Source: Tetrapisispora phaffii CBS 4417
Taxonomy: Eukaryota; Ascomycota; Saccharomycetes; Saccharomycetales; Saccharomycetaceae
Length of the DNA stretch: 64,000 bases
Reading direction: 5' to 3'
Assembly: GCF_000236905.1 (NCBI RefSeq)
Contig: NC_016522.1
Location: 1,032,212-1,096,211, forward strand
Below are positions 31,217-40,335 of this stretch, piece by piece. Made by a program: the position numbers and the translations under genes. Numbering within the stretch: position 1 is the stretch's first letter; every line of letters begins with the position of its first letter. The notes under the pieces are model-generated. The model was not told the DNA's origin and did no database searches. It worked only from the letters and a program-made list of their open reading frames with translations.

Positions 31217-31906
31217 ATGGATAGACGTTATCAACAAAGAAACCAGTATCACAGGCAAGATGAGAAAGAGAGATGCCTCTTCTACTATAAAGTAGGTGTA
31301 TGTAGACATGGTAATAAGTGTTCCAAGAGCCATACTAGTCCAAACAGATCACATACTATTGTATTACTGAATTTGGTTGATTTCCCAAGAAATGCAGATG
31401 TTACGACTTCCAATACGGCCACCACCACTACAGACGAATCGGACAAGTCCACCCAAGAAACAAAACCAAATAAACCTACAACAAAGAATAAATCAACACC
31501 CCCTATCGACGACAAAGAGTACGATTCCATCTACGAAGACCTATACATCGAACTAGCTAAATATGGTAGAATAATGGAGATGTATATATGTGATAATGGG
31601 AACGACCATCTACGTGGTAATGTCTATGTAAGATACTCTAGTGAACAAAACGCCAGAGACGCAAACAATGAGTTGAACACGAGATGGTTCAATGGGAAAC
31701 CAATATACTGTGACCTCACACATATACATGATTTTGGAGAGGCCATTTGTCGTAAACCAGAAGAAAAATCAGGTTGTGAAAGAGGTGATCATTGTAATTT
31801 CATGCATATCAGAAAACCTTCTCCACAATTGCAAACCGATCTTGAGAATGCTCAAAGGAAAAAATTCCAATTGAACTCAAACCCTTACATTTCCAAGAGA
31901 GCGTGA
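31217..31906 (+). CDS. U2AF1: U2AF35-like splicing factor (zinc finger - UHM - zinc finger)
   Basis: A 229-residue protein with the full order of the small subunit of U2AF. Zinc finger 1 has C20, C29, C35, H39 (spacing C-x8-C-x5-C-x3-H); the UHM domain covers about 101-170 with GNVYVRY and RWFNGKPI (156-163); zinc finger 2 has C178, C187, C193, H197 with the same spacing. The Trp of RWFNG, which contacts the large subunit, is kept. Ser36 corresponds to human Ser34. U2AF35 reads the AG at the 3' splice site. S. cerevisiae has lost it, so its presence beside otherwise Saccharomyces-like gene order is unusual. A Ser/Thr-rich stretch (about 60-98) separates finger 1 from the UHM; the RS tail is missing. 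Confidence 0.93.
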   Translation: MDRRYQQRNQYHRQDEKERCLFYYKVGVCRHGNKCSKSHTSPNRSHTIVLLNLVDFPRNADVTTSNTATTTTDESDKSTQETKPNKPTTKNKSTPPIDDKEYDSIYEDLYIELAKYGRIMEMYICDNGNDHLRGNVYVRYSSEQNARDANNELNTRWFNGKPIYCDLTHIHDFGEAICRKPEEKSGCERGDHCNFMHIRKPSPQLQTDLENAQRKKFQLNSNPYISKRA

Positions 31907-32134
31907 TAGCATATTGCCATTAACATCATAATTATACCCAGATATATACACATATATATATATGATGTGTGGAACCCTTTGTACAATTGAGCTGAGATGA
32001 GCTTAAGGTCGAACGGAAATAAGATGGACATAAGATGTTATATAAAATTTTCAGTTAAACCACGAGAACCCTAACAAACCCTATTCTTCGTCGATGTTGA
32101 TCAAACGGGTTTCCAAGCCAAAATGAGCCAAACA

Positions 32135-32167
32135 ACGTTAGGGTTCCTGTTGGCTGAACCCTAACGT
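32135..32167. repeat. Inverted repeat built from AACCCTAA (Tbf1-type) motifs
   Basis: ACGTTAGGGTTC (32135-32146) and its exact reverse complement (32156-32167) flank a 9-base loop. Two more AACCCTA-type copies lie at 32067-32084. AACCCTAA is the Tbf1 recognition core, used in yeasts at subtelomeres, snoRNA and some protein-gene promoters. Confidence 0.6.
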
Positions 32168-32244
32168 CGCTTTTCCGCCACAAAATCTCAGTCGATTTCC
32201 TAATATAGTAATCGCAGCCCAAAAGCGCACAGAAAAGAAAAATC

Positions 32245-32253
32245 GGTGGCGAA
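32245..32253 (+). promoter_or_regulatory. PACE-like Rpn4 element (GGTGGCGAA)
   Basis: GGTGGCGAA is a one-base variant of the proteasome-associated control element GGTGGCAAA, bound by Rpn4 in front of most yeast proteasome genes. It lies 340 bp upstream of PRE8. Confidence 0.55.
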
Positions 32254-32292
32254 TTTTTGTGTAACGTCAAGATTATTGAGAACCTAAACTAC

Positions 32293-32334
32293 CATCATCC
32301 TATATATATACATACATATATATATAGGATGATG
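32293..32334. repeat. 18-bp perfect hairpin
   Basis: The arm 32293-32310 (CATCATCC followed by TA repeats) is the reverse complement of 32317-32334, with a 6-base loop. It could act as terminator-like or cruciform DNA, or form a stem in an RNA. Confidence 0.7.
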
Positions 32335-32592
32335 ATGTTGATAACTATTACCATAGCTTACAATTAAAGAGGTGAACTACATTTACAATTAAATTGGTCG
32401 GTCGCTGGCAAGCTCAGTAAAGAATCTCTGTACAAGTGTTTTTTTTGTGTGTCTGTGAACCGTTTTCGTTGTGAAATTATTCTGTTATCCTTATTTGTTT
32501 TGCAGATATTACTTTTACATTATAACATAATCAGAATCATTGATAAATATACGATACGATAAAATAAAATAGAATAAAATAACATTTCAAAT

Positions 32593-33345
32593 ATGGCTGA
32601 TAGATATTCTTTTTCATTAACTACATTTTCCCCTAGTGGTAAATTAGGTCAGATTGATTATGCATTGACTGCTGTAAAACAAGGTGTTACTTCTTTAGGT
32701 ATTAAAGCCACTAATGGGGTTATTATAGCCACCGAGAAGAAAACCTCTTCTTCCTTAGCATTGACAGAAGATATCTCCAAGATTTCCGCTTTGACTCCAG
32801 ATATTGGTGCTGTTTACTCTGGAATGGGCCCAGATTTTAGAGTTTTAGTAGATAAATCAAGAAAAGTAGCCCATACAAACTATAAAAGAATTTATGGTGA
32901 ATATCCTTCAACGAAATTGTTAGTGTCTGAAATCGCTAAGGTTATGCAAGAAGCAACTCAGTCAGGTGGTGTTAGACCATTCGGTGTTTCTTTGTTGGTA
33001 GCTGGCCATGACGAACATAATGGGTTCTCTTTATATCAAGTAGATCCTTCAGGTTCATATTTCCCATGGAAAGCTACTTCCATAGGGAAAGGTTCAACCG
33101 CTGCAAAAACATTCTTAGAAAAAAGATGGAATAATGAATTAGAATTAGAAGATGCAATCCATATTGCGCTTTTAACGTTGAAAGAATCTGTAGAAGGTGA
33201 ATTCAATGGTGATACAATTGAAATTGCAGTAGTCGGCGACGAAAATAATGATTTATTGGGATACAAAGGTGTCGAAGGTGAAGTAGGTCCTAGATTTAGA
33301 AAACTGTCTCCACAGGAAATTAATGATCGATTGGCTGCTTTATAA
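32593..33345 (+). CDS. PRE8: 20S proteasome subunit alpha 2 (Pre8)
   Basis: A 250-residue alpha-type proteasome subunit, the same length as S. cerevisiae Pre8. The start [20 protein letters not shown] is the alpha signature and the [11 protein letters not shown] block is typical of alpha 2. It has no active-site Thr, as expected for an outer-ring subunit that gates the core particle. A PACE-like site upstream fits Rpn4 control. Confidence 0.95.
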   Translation: MADRYSFSLTTFSPSGKLGQIDYALTAVKQGVTSLGIKATNGVIIATEKKTSSSLALTEDISKISALTPDIGAVYSGMGPDFRVLVDKSRKVAHTNYKRIYGEYPSTKLLVSEIAKVMQEATQSGGVRPFGVSLLVAGHDEHNGFSLYQVDPSGSYFPWKATSIGKGSTAAKTFLEKRWNNELELEDAIHIALLTLKESVEGEFNGDTIEIAVVGDENNDLLGYKGVEGEVGPRFRKLSPQEINDRLAAL

Positions 33346-33743
33346 TAAATATTAAAGTTCAATGATAAAGCAATACAACACTATTTTACAGAATTAAACA
33401 AAAAAAAAGAACATAGAAACATAATTCCGAATCCCCCCCCCACAACCCGCTTGACCTTCAAAATAAATAATTCAAGACTATCATTTATACGTGTACAGAT
33501 ATATAAACCATTGATTTAAACTATCTTTAGATACATGATCTCTTAATGCATACAAAAATATTTAATACAATGTTTTGTTGATAACTCTTTTTCTTCTTTG
33601 TATAAAATTATTTTGCCTATTATTATTATTACTCTTCTTCATATTATTATCATTTGTATTTCATAAGTCCTAGATATTAAGCGTTATTACATAGAAACTA
33701 AATCTTACTAACTATCTGCTCCACTTCTTTTCAAATTGAATAT
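33346..33743. other. Convergent PRE8/GIM5 spacer
   Basis: AT-rich spacer between two 3' ends, with a C8 run near 33,434-33,441. Nothing further. Confidence 0.4.
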
Positions 33744-34308
33744 TTAAGCTTCATTTTGAGCTGGTTGTTCTTTGGCAGCTTCATGATTTTGTCTAATGGC
33801 AGCCTCTCTTATTTGTTGCTCAATAGCAAACGATGATTGTGATTTTTCTTTGATGATGTTTTGGATTTGTGTCGACTCTGTGCTTAATTTGTTAATTTTC
33901 TTTTGATAAAATTCAATTGCCTTGTCAGCATCCTTCTCAACATAATAACCGGTACCGATATCGACCAAAAATTTTTTATTATCAATAATTTTACCTGGAA
34001 CGTATAAAGAAGCAGTTGCTGGAATTAACAACTTTTGGTTCTCATTATCTGTCGAAGAAGTTACCTTTATATCTTCAATGCATTCTGTAAACTTATTTTT
34101 GGCAACATTCAAAGCTTGTAAAGATTGAGTGAAATGTTGTAACTCTTGATCAAACTGTTGTTTTACAGCAGCTAATTGCTCAGCATTTAATTTCGATAGA
34201 TCGACTACATAGGTAATAAATGTATTACATTTAAAATTAAGTTAGTATAATGGTATATAATAATAAATGAGATTCAATCTACTGTAACATACTTTTTTGA
34301 GATGACAT
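33744..34308 (-). CDS. GIM5: Prefoldin subunit 5 (Gim5), two exons
   Basis: Exon 1 is 34293-34308 and exon 2 is 33744-34204; the 88-nt intron is 34205-34292. Splicing gives 158 residues beginning MSSQKIDLSKLN, almost identical to the start of S. cerevisiae Gim5, whose gene is interrupted at the same place. The protein is an alpha-type prefoldin subunit: two helical coiled-coil arms around a beta hairpin ([28 protein letters not shown]). Prefoldin passes unfolded tubulin and actin to the chaperonin TRiC. An unspliced reading from the internal ATG at 34112 would lack the first coiled coil. Confidence 0.95.
34205..34292 (-). other. GIM5: GIM5 intron
   Basis: The 5' splice site is GTATGT at 34292-34287, the branch site TACTAAC at 34247-34241 and the 3' site TAG at 34207-34205. 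Branch A to 3' site is 37 nt. The stretch before the AG is U-rich. All signals match the strict hemiascomycete consensus, and the exon junction restores a conserved protein start. Confidence 0.95.
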
Positions 34309-34831
34309 GATTGTATAGATTTTATTCTCGTTATCTGTTGACTGTTTTTTCGTTCAGGTTTTTATAACTGTTGAATTAAAAAATGTGAAAAGTCTTAAAA
34401 TAGTTCTAAATTCCAATACTCAGTTTGCTAGAATTGCAAAATAGAATGAATATCTAAACTTCTTTCCAAGAGTAATTACATTGAAATAATCTAATATCGT
34501 GTTTTCTTTATACTGCAATTTTTCAACCTCATTTTACATTTAAAAGAGATGCCGATGCTCTTTTCAGTTTTAACTGTACAGTAAGAAGACATAATAACTA
34601 TGAAACTAAGTCGAATATTAAATAATTTATAAATTGACAGCATTATGGACCTATACAATTGAATAGACAATAAAGCTGTCCTAATATTACAGTGATTTAA
34701 AAAAGTTATGGTCAATTAAATAAGTTATTAGATGCTGAAGATAGCAAGCTCAATTGTCATCATTCTCGTTGATATTTCGATTTTGTTTGGATTTGTCTAT
34801 CTATAATGTCCATATATATCTCGTATAAAAT
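34309..34831. other. GIM5 promoter and spacer
   Basis: 520 bp, AT-rich. RAD10 lies near here in S. cerevisiae and is not present. A 74-codon frame on the - strand has no recognisable content. Confidence 0.4.
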
Positions 34832-36409
34832 TCAATTTAACATTTCTTCAAGTTTAATAATATCAGTGCCATGTTTGTTACCATCTTTAGTCATTTTTGC
34901 ACTCTTGGCTCCAAATTGAATGGCTCTCTTAGGTTCTTCAGAAATTGCCTCTAAGTGTAATTTTGCTTTGGCTAAATCTCTAAGAATTTTTTTATTAATT
35001 TTATAATTTATTGGTATCTCTTTTGTTGAGAAGTTTACTACATATTCATCTAAAAATGGATATCTTACCTCAATTCCATTATCAGCACTAACTTTATCAT
35101 CGCGGTTTAAGTTTCTGTCATGAATATTGTTTATCTGCTTAGTTAACTCTTCAACAAGTTCTTCTCTGCTCTTGTTAGCAAATTTATGATATCCGCCATA
35201 TAATTCATCCGCACCTAACCCACTAAATAACACAATACCTTTTCTTTTATACGGAATTCTTGTGTGCTCCTCATAATTTGTTATAAAACCAGCTCCTCTC
35301 GATGCAAAATAAAATGCGATAGCGATAGATAAATCCATTTCAGTTACCTTGGGATACATTAACTTTATCACATAAGGTTTCAATTTTACATATTCTTCAT
35401 AAGAAACATCTACTTCAACTAATTTGATATCTATTTCCGGATATAATTCCTTCAAAACTTCGGTGCTACTGACTGCTAATTTTCGATCAGGGGCATCTTT
35501 TGGCTGTAATCCCACTCTGGGATTCTCAAAACCAACATTTAGTAATTCAATAGTGTGGTTGGAGTACTTTGATTTAGACTTCATAACCTCGCATATTAAT
35601 GCAACGATAACAGAACAATCCAAACCACCAGAAAATAGAACTGCAACTGGTGAGGCTTCAATATGGGCAGGATGTATTGACAAAACTCTCTTTTCAACTG
35701 ATTCATACAATGAATCATATAACTTTGCAATTAATTCATTTGCTCTACTTTCTCCTTCGTCAACTTCAGCACTAACAGTATAAGGTTCCCTAATCATATT
35801 TTCTTCATCCAATTGCTTCTTTTCGATATTGTAAATGTATACGATGCCTCCTACACAATTTTTAAATCCCTCTACATCTCCTGTTGCGCTCGAAATGTAT
35901 AATTCATTAGTTTCATAGTCTAACTTATATCCTAAACTCCTCTTGCCAATTGTATCTCTACCAAAATAAACTAGTTTCTTCTTTGAATCAAAGATAGTGT
36001 ATGCAAACTCGCCTTCTAAAGTTCTAAGAATATTAATTATATCCTTTTCATCTAGAGCAGTTTTCAAGCAATTAACAAAATAAGTAGTGTCGCTAATACC
36101 ATGTATTTCATTATTATATAATTCACCATTGAACTGCAAAATGTACCTATCGTTAACTTCAATACTCTGTTTAGTGAATGGCTTTCTTAACGATAGAATC
36201 GAGGAATACCAACTAATTTGCTCACTCTTAAAAACCCTAAACATCTGATAATTAGGACCTCTCCTAGCTATATAAGGGACTATTTCATTGAAAATTGGTG
36301 ACTTATCACTACAGCTTTTCAAATCATCACTTCCTTCAGGAATCTCTATTATTTCATCCTCAAGACTTCCATTATTAATGGGGTTATAATGCAACAAAAT
36401 ACCACACAT
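34832..36409 (-). CDS. Asparagine-synthetase-domain protein (YML096W type)
   Basis: A 525-residue protein, the same length as S. cerevisiae YML096W. Cys2 in MCGILLHYN is the class II glutamine amidotransferase nucleophile, and NGELYNN matches the glutaminase pocket. LFSGGLDCSVI is the ATP-pyrophosphatase loop of the asparagine-synthetase domain. The family is close to human ASNSD1, not to Asn1/Asn2; its reaction is not established. The position between GIM5 and VPS9 is the same as in S. cerevisiae once RAD10 is discounted. Confidence 0.92.
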   Translation of the reverse strand: MCGILLHYNPINNGSLEDEIIEIPEGSDDLKSCSDKSPIFNEIVPYIARRGPNYQMFRVFKSEQISWYSSILSLRKPFTKQSIEVNDRYILQFNGELYNNEIHGISDTTYFVNCLKTALDEKDIINILRTLEGEFAYTIFDSKKKLVYFGRDTIGKRSLGYKLDYETNELYISSATGDVEGFKNCVGGIVYIYNIEKKQLDEENMIREPYTVSAEVDEGESRANELIAKLYDSLYESVEKRVLSIHPAHIEASPVAVLFSGGLDCSVIVALICEVMKSKSKYSNHTIELLNVGFENPRVGLQPKDAPDRKLAVSSTEVLKELYPEIDIKLVEVDVSYEEYVKLKPYVIKLMYPKVTEMDLSIAIAFYFASRGAGFITNYEEHTRIPYKRKGIVLFSGLGADELYGGYHKFANKSREELVEELTKQINNIHDRNLNRDDKVSADNGIEVRYPFLDEYVVNFSTKEIPINYKINKKILRDLAKAKLHLEAISEEPKRAIQFGAKSAKMTKDGNKHGTDIIKLEEMLN

Positions 36410-36833
36410 ACTTTAGAAACTCCCCTTTCTATAGCACTTGGTTTCAATCCTTTATAGAAGTAGTGCAACAAAAAAGTAATCAAGATGTTAACCAAGATAA
36501 TTAAATATTGATATTTCATTTCATTGTATCTCATCTCATCTTTTTTTATATCAAGCGCACATTAAACATTTCCAATATTAAAATTTGAAAGTAATGCAAA
36601 TTGATAAATTATATTTCTTATTCTTTTTACAGAATGGCTGAATATATGACAGTCACTCCTTCTAAATGAGTATATAAACTATTATACTTGATTCTGGAGT
36701 GCAACTGTTAATATCCAATAATTTGGGTTTTTCGTTTGAGATATTTTGACTAATACCGTTGTGAGATATAAATTGAATTAAAATAAGGGAAAAGAAAAGA
36801 GACGTTGCAAGACATAATAAAAAGATATTCATA
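36410..36833. other. Divergent promoter YML096W-like/VPS9
   Basis: 424 bp of AT-rich sequence between divergent starts. No clear motif. Confidence 0.4.
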
Positions 36834-38450
36834 ATGAGTTTTAAAGACAATATCCTTAATGAGTTTGATCCTCTTGCAAACAACAATAATGCTAGTCGTT
36901 CTTCTGACTCAGCTAGTAACATTAATGAACCTCACAAAGAATCTATTGATGATGAAAACAAGAAAACTAATGATGGCGGTCATATAAAACCTGTTGTAAA
37001 TAAAAATAATGTTAAAAATACAAATAAAGATGATATAAACATATTATCTGATATACCAGCAATAAATGCCGAAAGAGAAACAGAAACGGTAGTGTCGAAT
37101 AATTTAAAAGAAAAACATCAATATGGTGACAATGACCGTGTAAACAATGCTGATCATCTTCCAGTTGCTCAAATTAACGAAACAAAGGAGGAAATTGATT
37201 CAAATGATAATTACTATGATTTTCAAGAATTTTTAGAGCAATTCAAAAAACCGACTGCTGAACCTTTGGTGAAATACACAAGATCTTTTTTACATAATTT
37301 TTTAACTCAACGTTCAATTTGGACAACGAAAGAACAAACAAAATTAATAAATGATTTCAAAGTGTTCATTTTCGATAAATTTCTAATCTATGAACCTTTT
37401 AAATCTATGGATAAGACATCTTTGAATAATGCACAAGAAGGCATTGAAAAATTAATTATGGGTAAACTTTATAACAATTGTTATTCACCTAATTTGAAAA
37501 AGCTTTTAAAAAATAAATTAATAAAATTGGATGATGGACATGAGCAGGATCTGGAAGATGATCTATTAATAAAAAGAAAATTTTCAGAATTTGGCTTCAT
37601 TAAACCTACCTATTTAGATATTTCCTTTAAGGATGCTAATAAGAAAAGTAACATTATCATTGATCGATTCATTAACATTTCTGGCCAAGAACTTGACAAA
37701 ATAAATAAATTTAAGTCCCCAAGGGATAAAATTGTTTGCATATTAAATTCATGTAAAGTAATTTTTAGTATATTAAAGCACAATAAATTAGAACAAAATG
37801 GTGCAGATTCATTCATACCTTTCTTAATTTATAGTCTACTGAAAAATAAGATTATGAATTTACCGTCAAATTTGAATTATATTGAAAGGTTTAGACATGA
37901 AAAGTTCATTAAAGGTGAAGCTTCGTATTACTTCAGCAGCTTACAAGCTGCTGTAAATTTTATTATGAATATGGACAAATCTTCTTTAACTATTGATAAT
38001 GAAGAAGAGTTTGATAAGTTGTATCAAGATAATCAAGTGAAATTAAAATTAATGACTGAAGAAATTGAAAAAGAAAAAGAGCATGTTGAAAAGGTTAGGT
38101 CACGTCATATTTCCCAAACATCTCCAAGTGAGTATATAACAAAGCCGCTCGATGAAGCTGCTAATGCACTGGCATTCAAATTTAATGATCTCATATCTAC
38201 TTTCTCTGATCCAATGCACACTCATAATACTGAGGTAAGTGAAATTTCTGTCGAAAATGCTAATTCAGAAGAATCGGATGATTTGGATTATATTGTTGGA
38301 ATGATAAATGATAAAGAAAATAGACATATATTAAAAAATCTAACGTCAATGTTTCCAGACATGTTGCCAGAAATTATTGAAGACATATGTCTAGCTAAAA
38401 AATATAATCTCGGCGAATGTGTTGATGCATTATTGTCATTATCAGATTGA
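36834..38450 (+). CDS. VPS9: Rab5-type guanine nucleotide exchange factor Vps9
   Basis: A 538-residue protein with an Asn/Asp-rich N-terminus (about 1-130), a VPS9 domain in the middle (about 200-390, including DSFIPFLIYSLLKNKIMNLPSNLNYIERFR) and a C-terminal CUE domain (about 495-538, LTSMFPDMLPEIIEDIC). Vps9 activates the endosomal Rab Vps21/Ypt51 in vacuolar protein sorting, and its CUE domain binds ubiquitin. It is longer than S. cerevisiae Vps9 (451), mostly in the N-terminal low-complexity part. Confidence 0.92.
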   Translation: MSFKDNILNEFDPLANNNNASRSSDSASNINEPHKESIDDENKKTNDGGHIKPVVNKNNVKNTNKDDINILSDIPAINAERETETVVSNNLKEKHQYGDNDRVNNADHLPVAQINETKEEIDSNDNYYDFQEFLEQFKKPTAEPLVKYTRSFLHNFLTQRSIWTTKEQTKLINDFKVFIFDKFLIYEPFKSMDKTSLNNAQEGIEKLIMGKLYNNCYSPNLKKLLKNKLIKLDDGHEQDLEDDLLIKRKFSEFGFIKPTYLDISFKDANKKSNIIIDRFINISGQELDKINKFKSPRDKIVCILNSCKVIFSILKHNKLEQNGADSFIPFLIYSLLKNKIMNLPSNLNYIERFRHEKFIKGEASYYFSSLQAAVNFIMNMDKSSLTIDNEEEFDKLYQDNQVKLKLMTEEIEKEKEHVEKVRSRHISQTSPSEYITKPLDEAANALAFKFNDLISTFSDPMHTHNTEVSEISVENANSEESDDLDYIVGMINDKENRHILKNLTSMFPDMLPEIIEDICLAKKYNLGECVDALLSLSD

Positions 38451-38692
38451 TTTTCCTTATATACACATATATAACTATATACTTGATAATTGAAGACTTC
38501 ACCGATCTATGTACAAATATGTGTATTGTATTGTTTGATGCCAGCTGTGCTGTTTAGATAACTACTTAGTGCATTCATTATTTTTCTTCAATGAATGGGC
38601 TATTTCAAGTGGTTTTAGTATATCAAGTAAAACACAGGCAAAAAAACGTATGCATTTATAGAATGTTCGTTATATCAGTTGGAACCATTTCC

Positions 38693-39226
38693 CTAATCTT
38701 CATCTGCTTCCTCTTCATCGACCTCTTCGTCTACCTCTTCATCCTTGACTCCATCATCCAAGTCATTTTCAGTACCCTTATCTAACAGATCTTCGTTATT
38801 GTGTACACGTTCACCATTTCCGTTAAGTTCACTGTGAGAATCTTCATTTCTCGTTATTTCATGTCCTTCTAAATTTTTGTTCCTTTGTACAATATTCATA
38901 TCGGTCTCATTGAATTGTTTCTTAGCTTCTGTAATTAACTTATTTGTTACAAGTAATTCATCTGCTCTCCCTAATTTTATTGGATCTTTTCTTAAAACGA
39001 ACCGAAAGTTTTCCAACTTTATTTTATTCTTATTAGCTGAAAAAGGATGAACTTGCTTCTTGGAGATGTGATATGCATTTTCACACACATCGACCAAATA
39101 ACTTGAGATGATCTCATCCAAACAGTTAGCAGTTTCACTTAGTGGTTGTGCAACATCACCATAAGAGTACAATAAAGAACTTACATCCTTTGAGAATAGA
39201 TGTGTCTTTTTTAGTTTCCTAGACAT
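38693..39226 (-). CDS. TAF13: TFIID subunit Taf13
   Basis: A 177-residue protein with an N-terminal histone-fold region (HLFSKDVSSLLYSYGD to the LENFRFVLRKDPIKLGRADELL block), a Glu/Asn-rich middle and a very acidic tail of repeated DEEVDEE. S. cerevisiae Taf13 is 167 residues, pairs with Taf11 and is part of TFIID. The order VPS9-TAF13-ARG81 is as in S. cerevisiae. Confidence 0.93.
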   Translation of the reverse strand: MSRKLKKTHLFSKDVSSLLYSYGDVAQPLSETANCLDEIISSYLVDVCENAYHISKKQVHPFSANKNKIKLENFRFVLRKDPIKLGRADELLVTNKLITEAKKQFNETDMNIVQRNKNLEGHEITRNEDSHSELNGNGERVHNNEDLLDKGTENDLDDGVKDEEVDEEVDEEEADED

Positions 39227-40335
39227 AATGATGAATATTTAATCAATTTTCTAAATATGATGATTTTGAGAACTGCCTATTCGATCCTAAAGAAAGGTAT
39301 GTTAACTTTCTAAAAAATGACTAGAACTATTAAGGCAATTGCTCTAAAGTTTAATCTTCTCAAAGCTACCTCTCATAAATTATTCCAATATCAAATTAGT
39401 CTCTAAACTGTTTGAAATATTTAAATTCATTATTTTATAAAATTTGTTTTTTGGTTTCTTAAGAAAGATAAACAAACCCTAAGTGAAGCCTTCTCATAAC
39501 ACTAACTACCACGACTTTAAAAGAAAAGAACTTATTTAGGTCATTCTATCTTTTATATTAACTCTATTTTATTTATAAAAGATGGCTTGTGTATTTGAAC
39601 AGTGGTATATTATTTATATTGAAATTTTATATGGATATTCTAGAACAGACAATATTATATTAGGAAGGGACATAATTTAACTGTAGCCGCCATGGCATTT
39701 TTGATGAGAATACAGTGAAGATATTAAACTAGTTTTCTTTTTGCCTAGAAGTTATTAATATTAGTTATGTGTCTAACATTTGACAAGTAACTTCTACAGA
39801 TTATAAAAATGTCGTCGATTTAAGTCCCAGCGCCATTTTTTATTATTGTTAACAGTGAACTTCTCGGGATGCAAACAAGTGCTTACATTGGGTATGGAGA
39901 TGGGACATAGGATGTGTCTAAATCATCAGTATAGTTGGGACAGTAATCATTTATATAAGGAATTTGCTTATAATGTTGGATTGGAGCTTTAATATTCGTT
40001 GAAAACTGAAGAGAAATCTTTAACCGCTGATGTCTTTTAATGAAAACCCTATATTTTTATTAGGGTTATAGTAAATTAGGATTTTTAGATGACTGGTCGG
40101 TATTTTTATCGTAGAAGAAATCAATCATCAATCATTAAGAAATAGATGAAACTTGATTTTAGCTTTCTAATAATGAACCTTAAACATTATAGAACTGACA
40201 TCGGTATTTTCTGTTGTTCTCAGTTAATGATTAGTAGATAATTTTGCAAGAATAAAGACTCATTAGGAGGATTTTTGCTTTTTCTGAATATATAGTTCTA
40301 CTAGAACCGGTGTTCGAAATTATTCTCATCTGTCA
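39227..40335. other. Divergent TAF13/ARG81 promoter region
   Basis: 1.1 kb, AT-rich. AACCCTA (40045-40051) and TAGGGTT (40061-40067) form a short inverted repeat of Tbf1-type motifs. No ORF or RNA gene is seen. Confidence 0.45.

Larger units (their letters stand above)
31907..32592. promoter_or_regulatory. U2AF1-PRE8 intergenic region with inverted repeats
   Basis: 690 bp with three structures listed separately: AACCCTAA-type motifs arranged as an inverted repeat, a proteasome control element, and an 18-bp hairpin. A non-coding RNA cannot be excluded; I see no C/D-box pair. Confidence 0.45.

Noticed and set aside
33744..34112. 122-residue GIM5 reading from an internal ATG
   Set aside because: The upstream sequence continues the conserved protein and has perfect splice signals and a first exon; the internal start would remove the first coiled coil.
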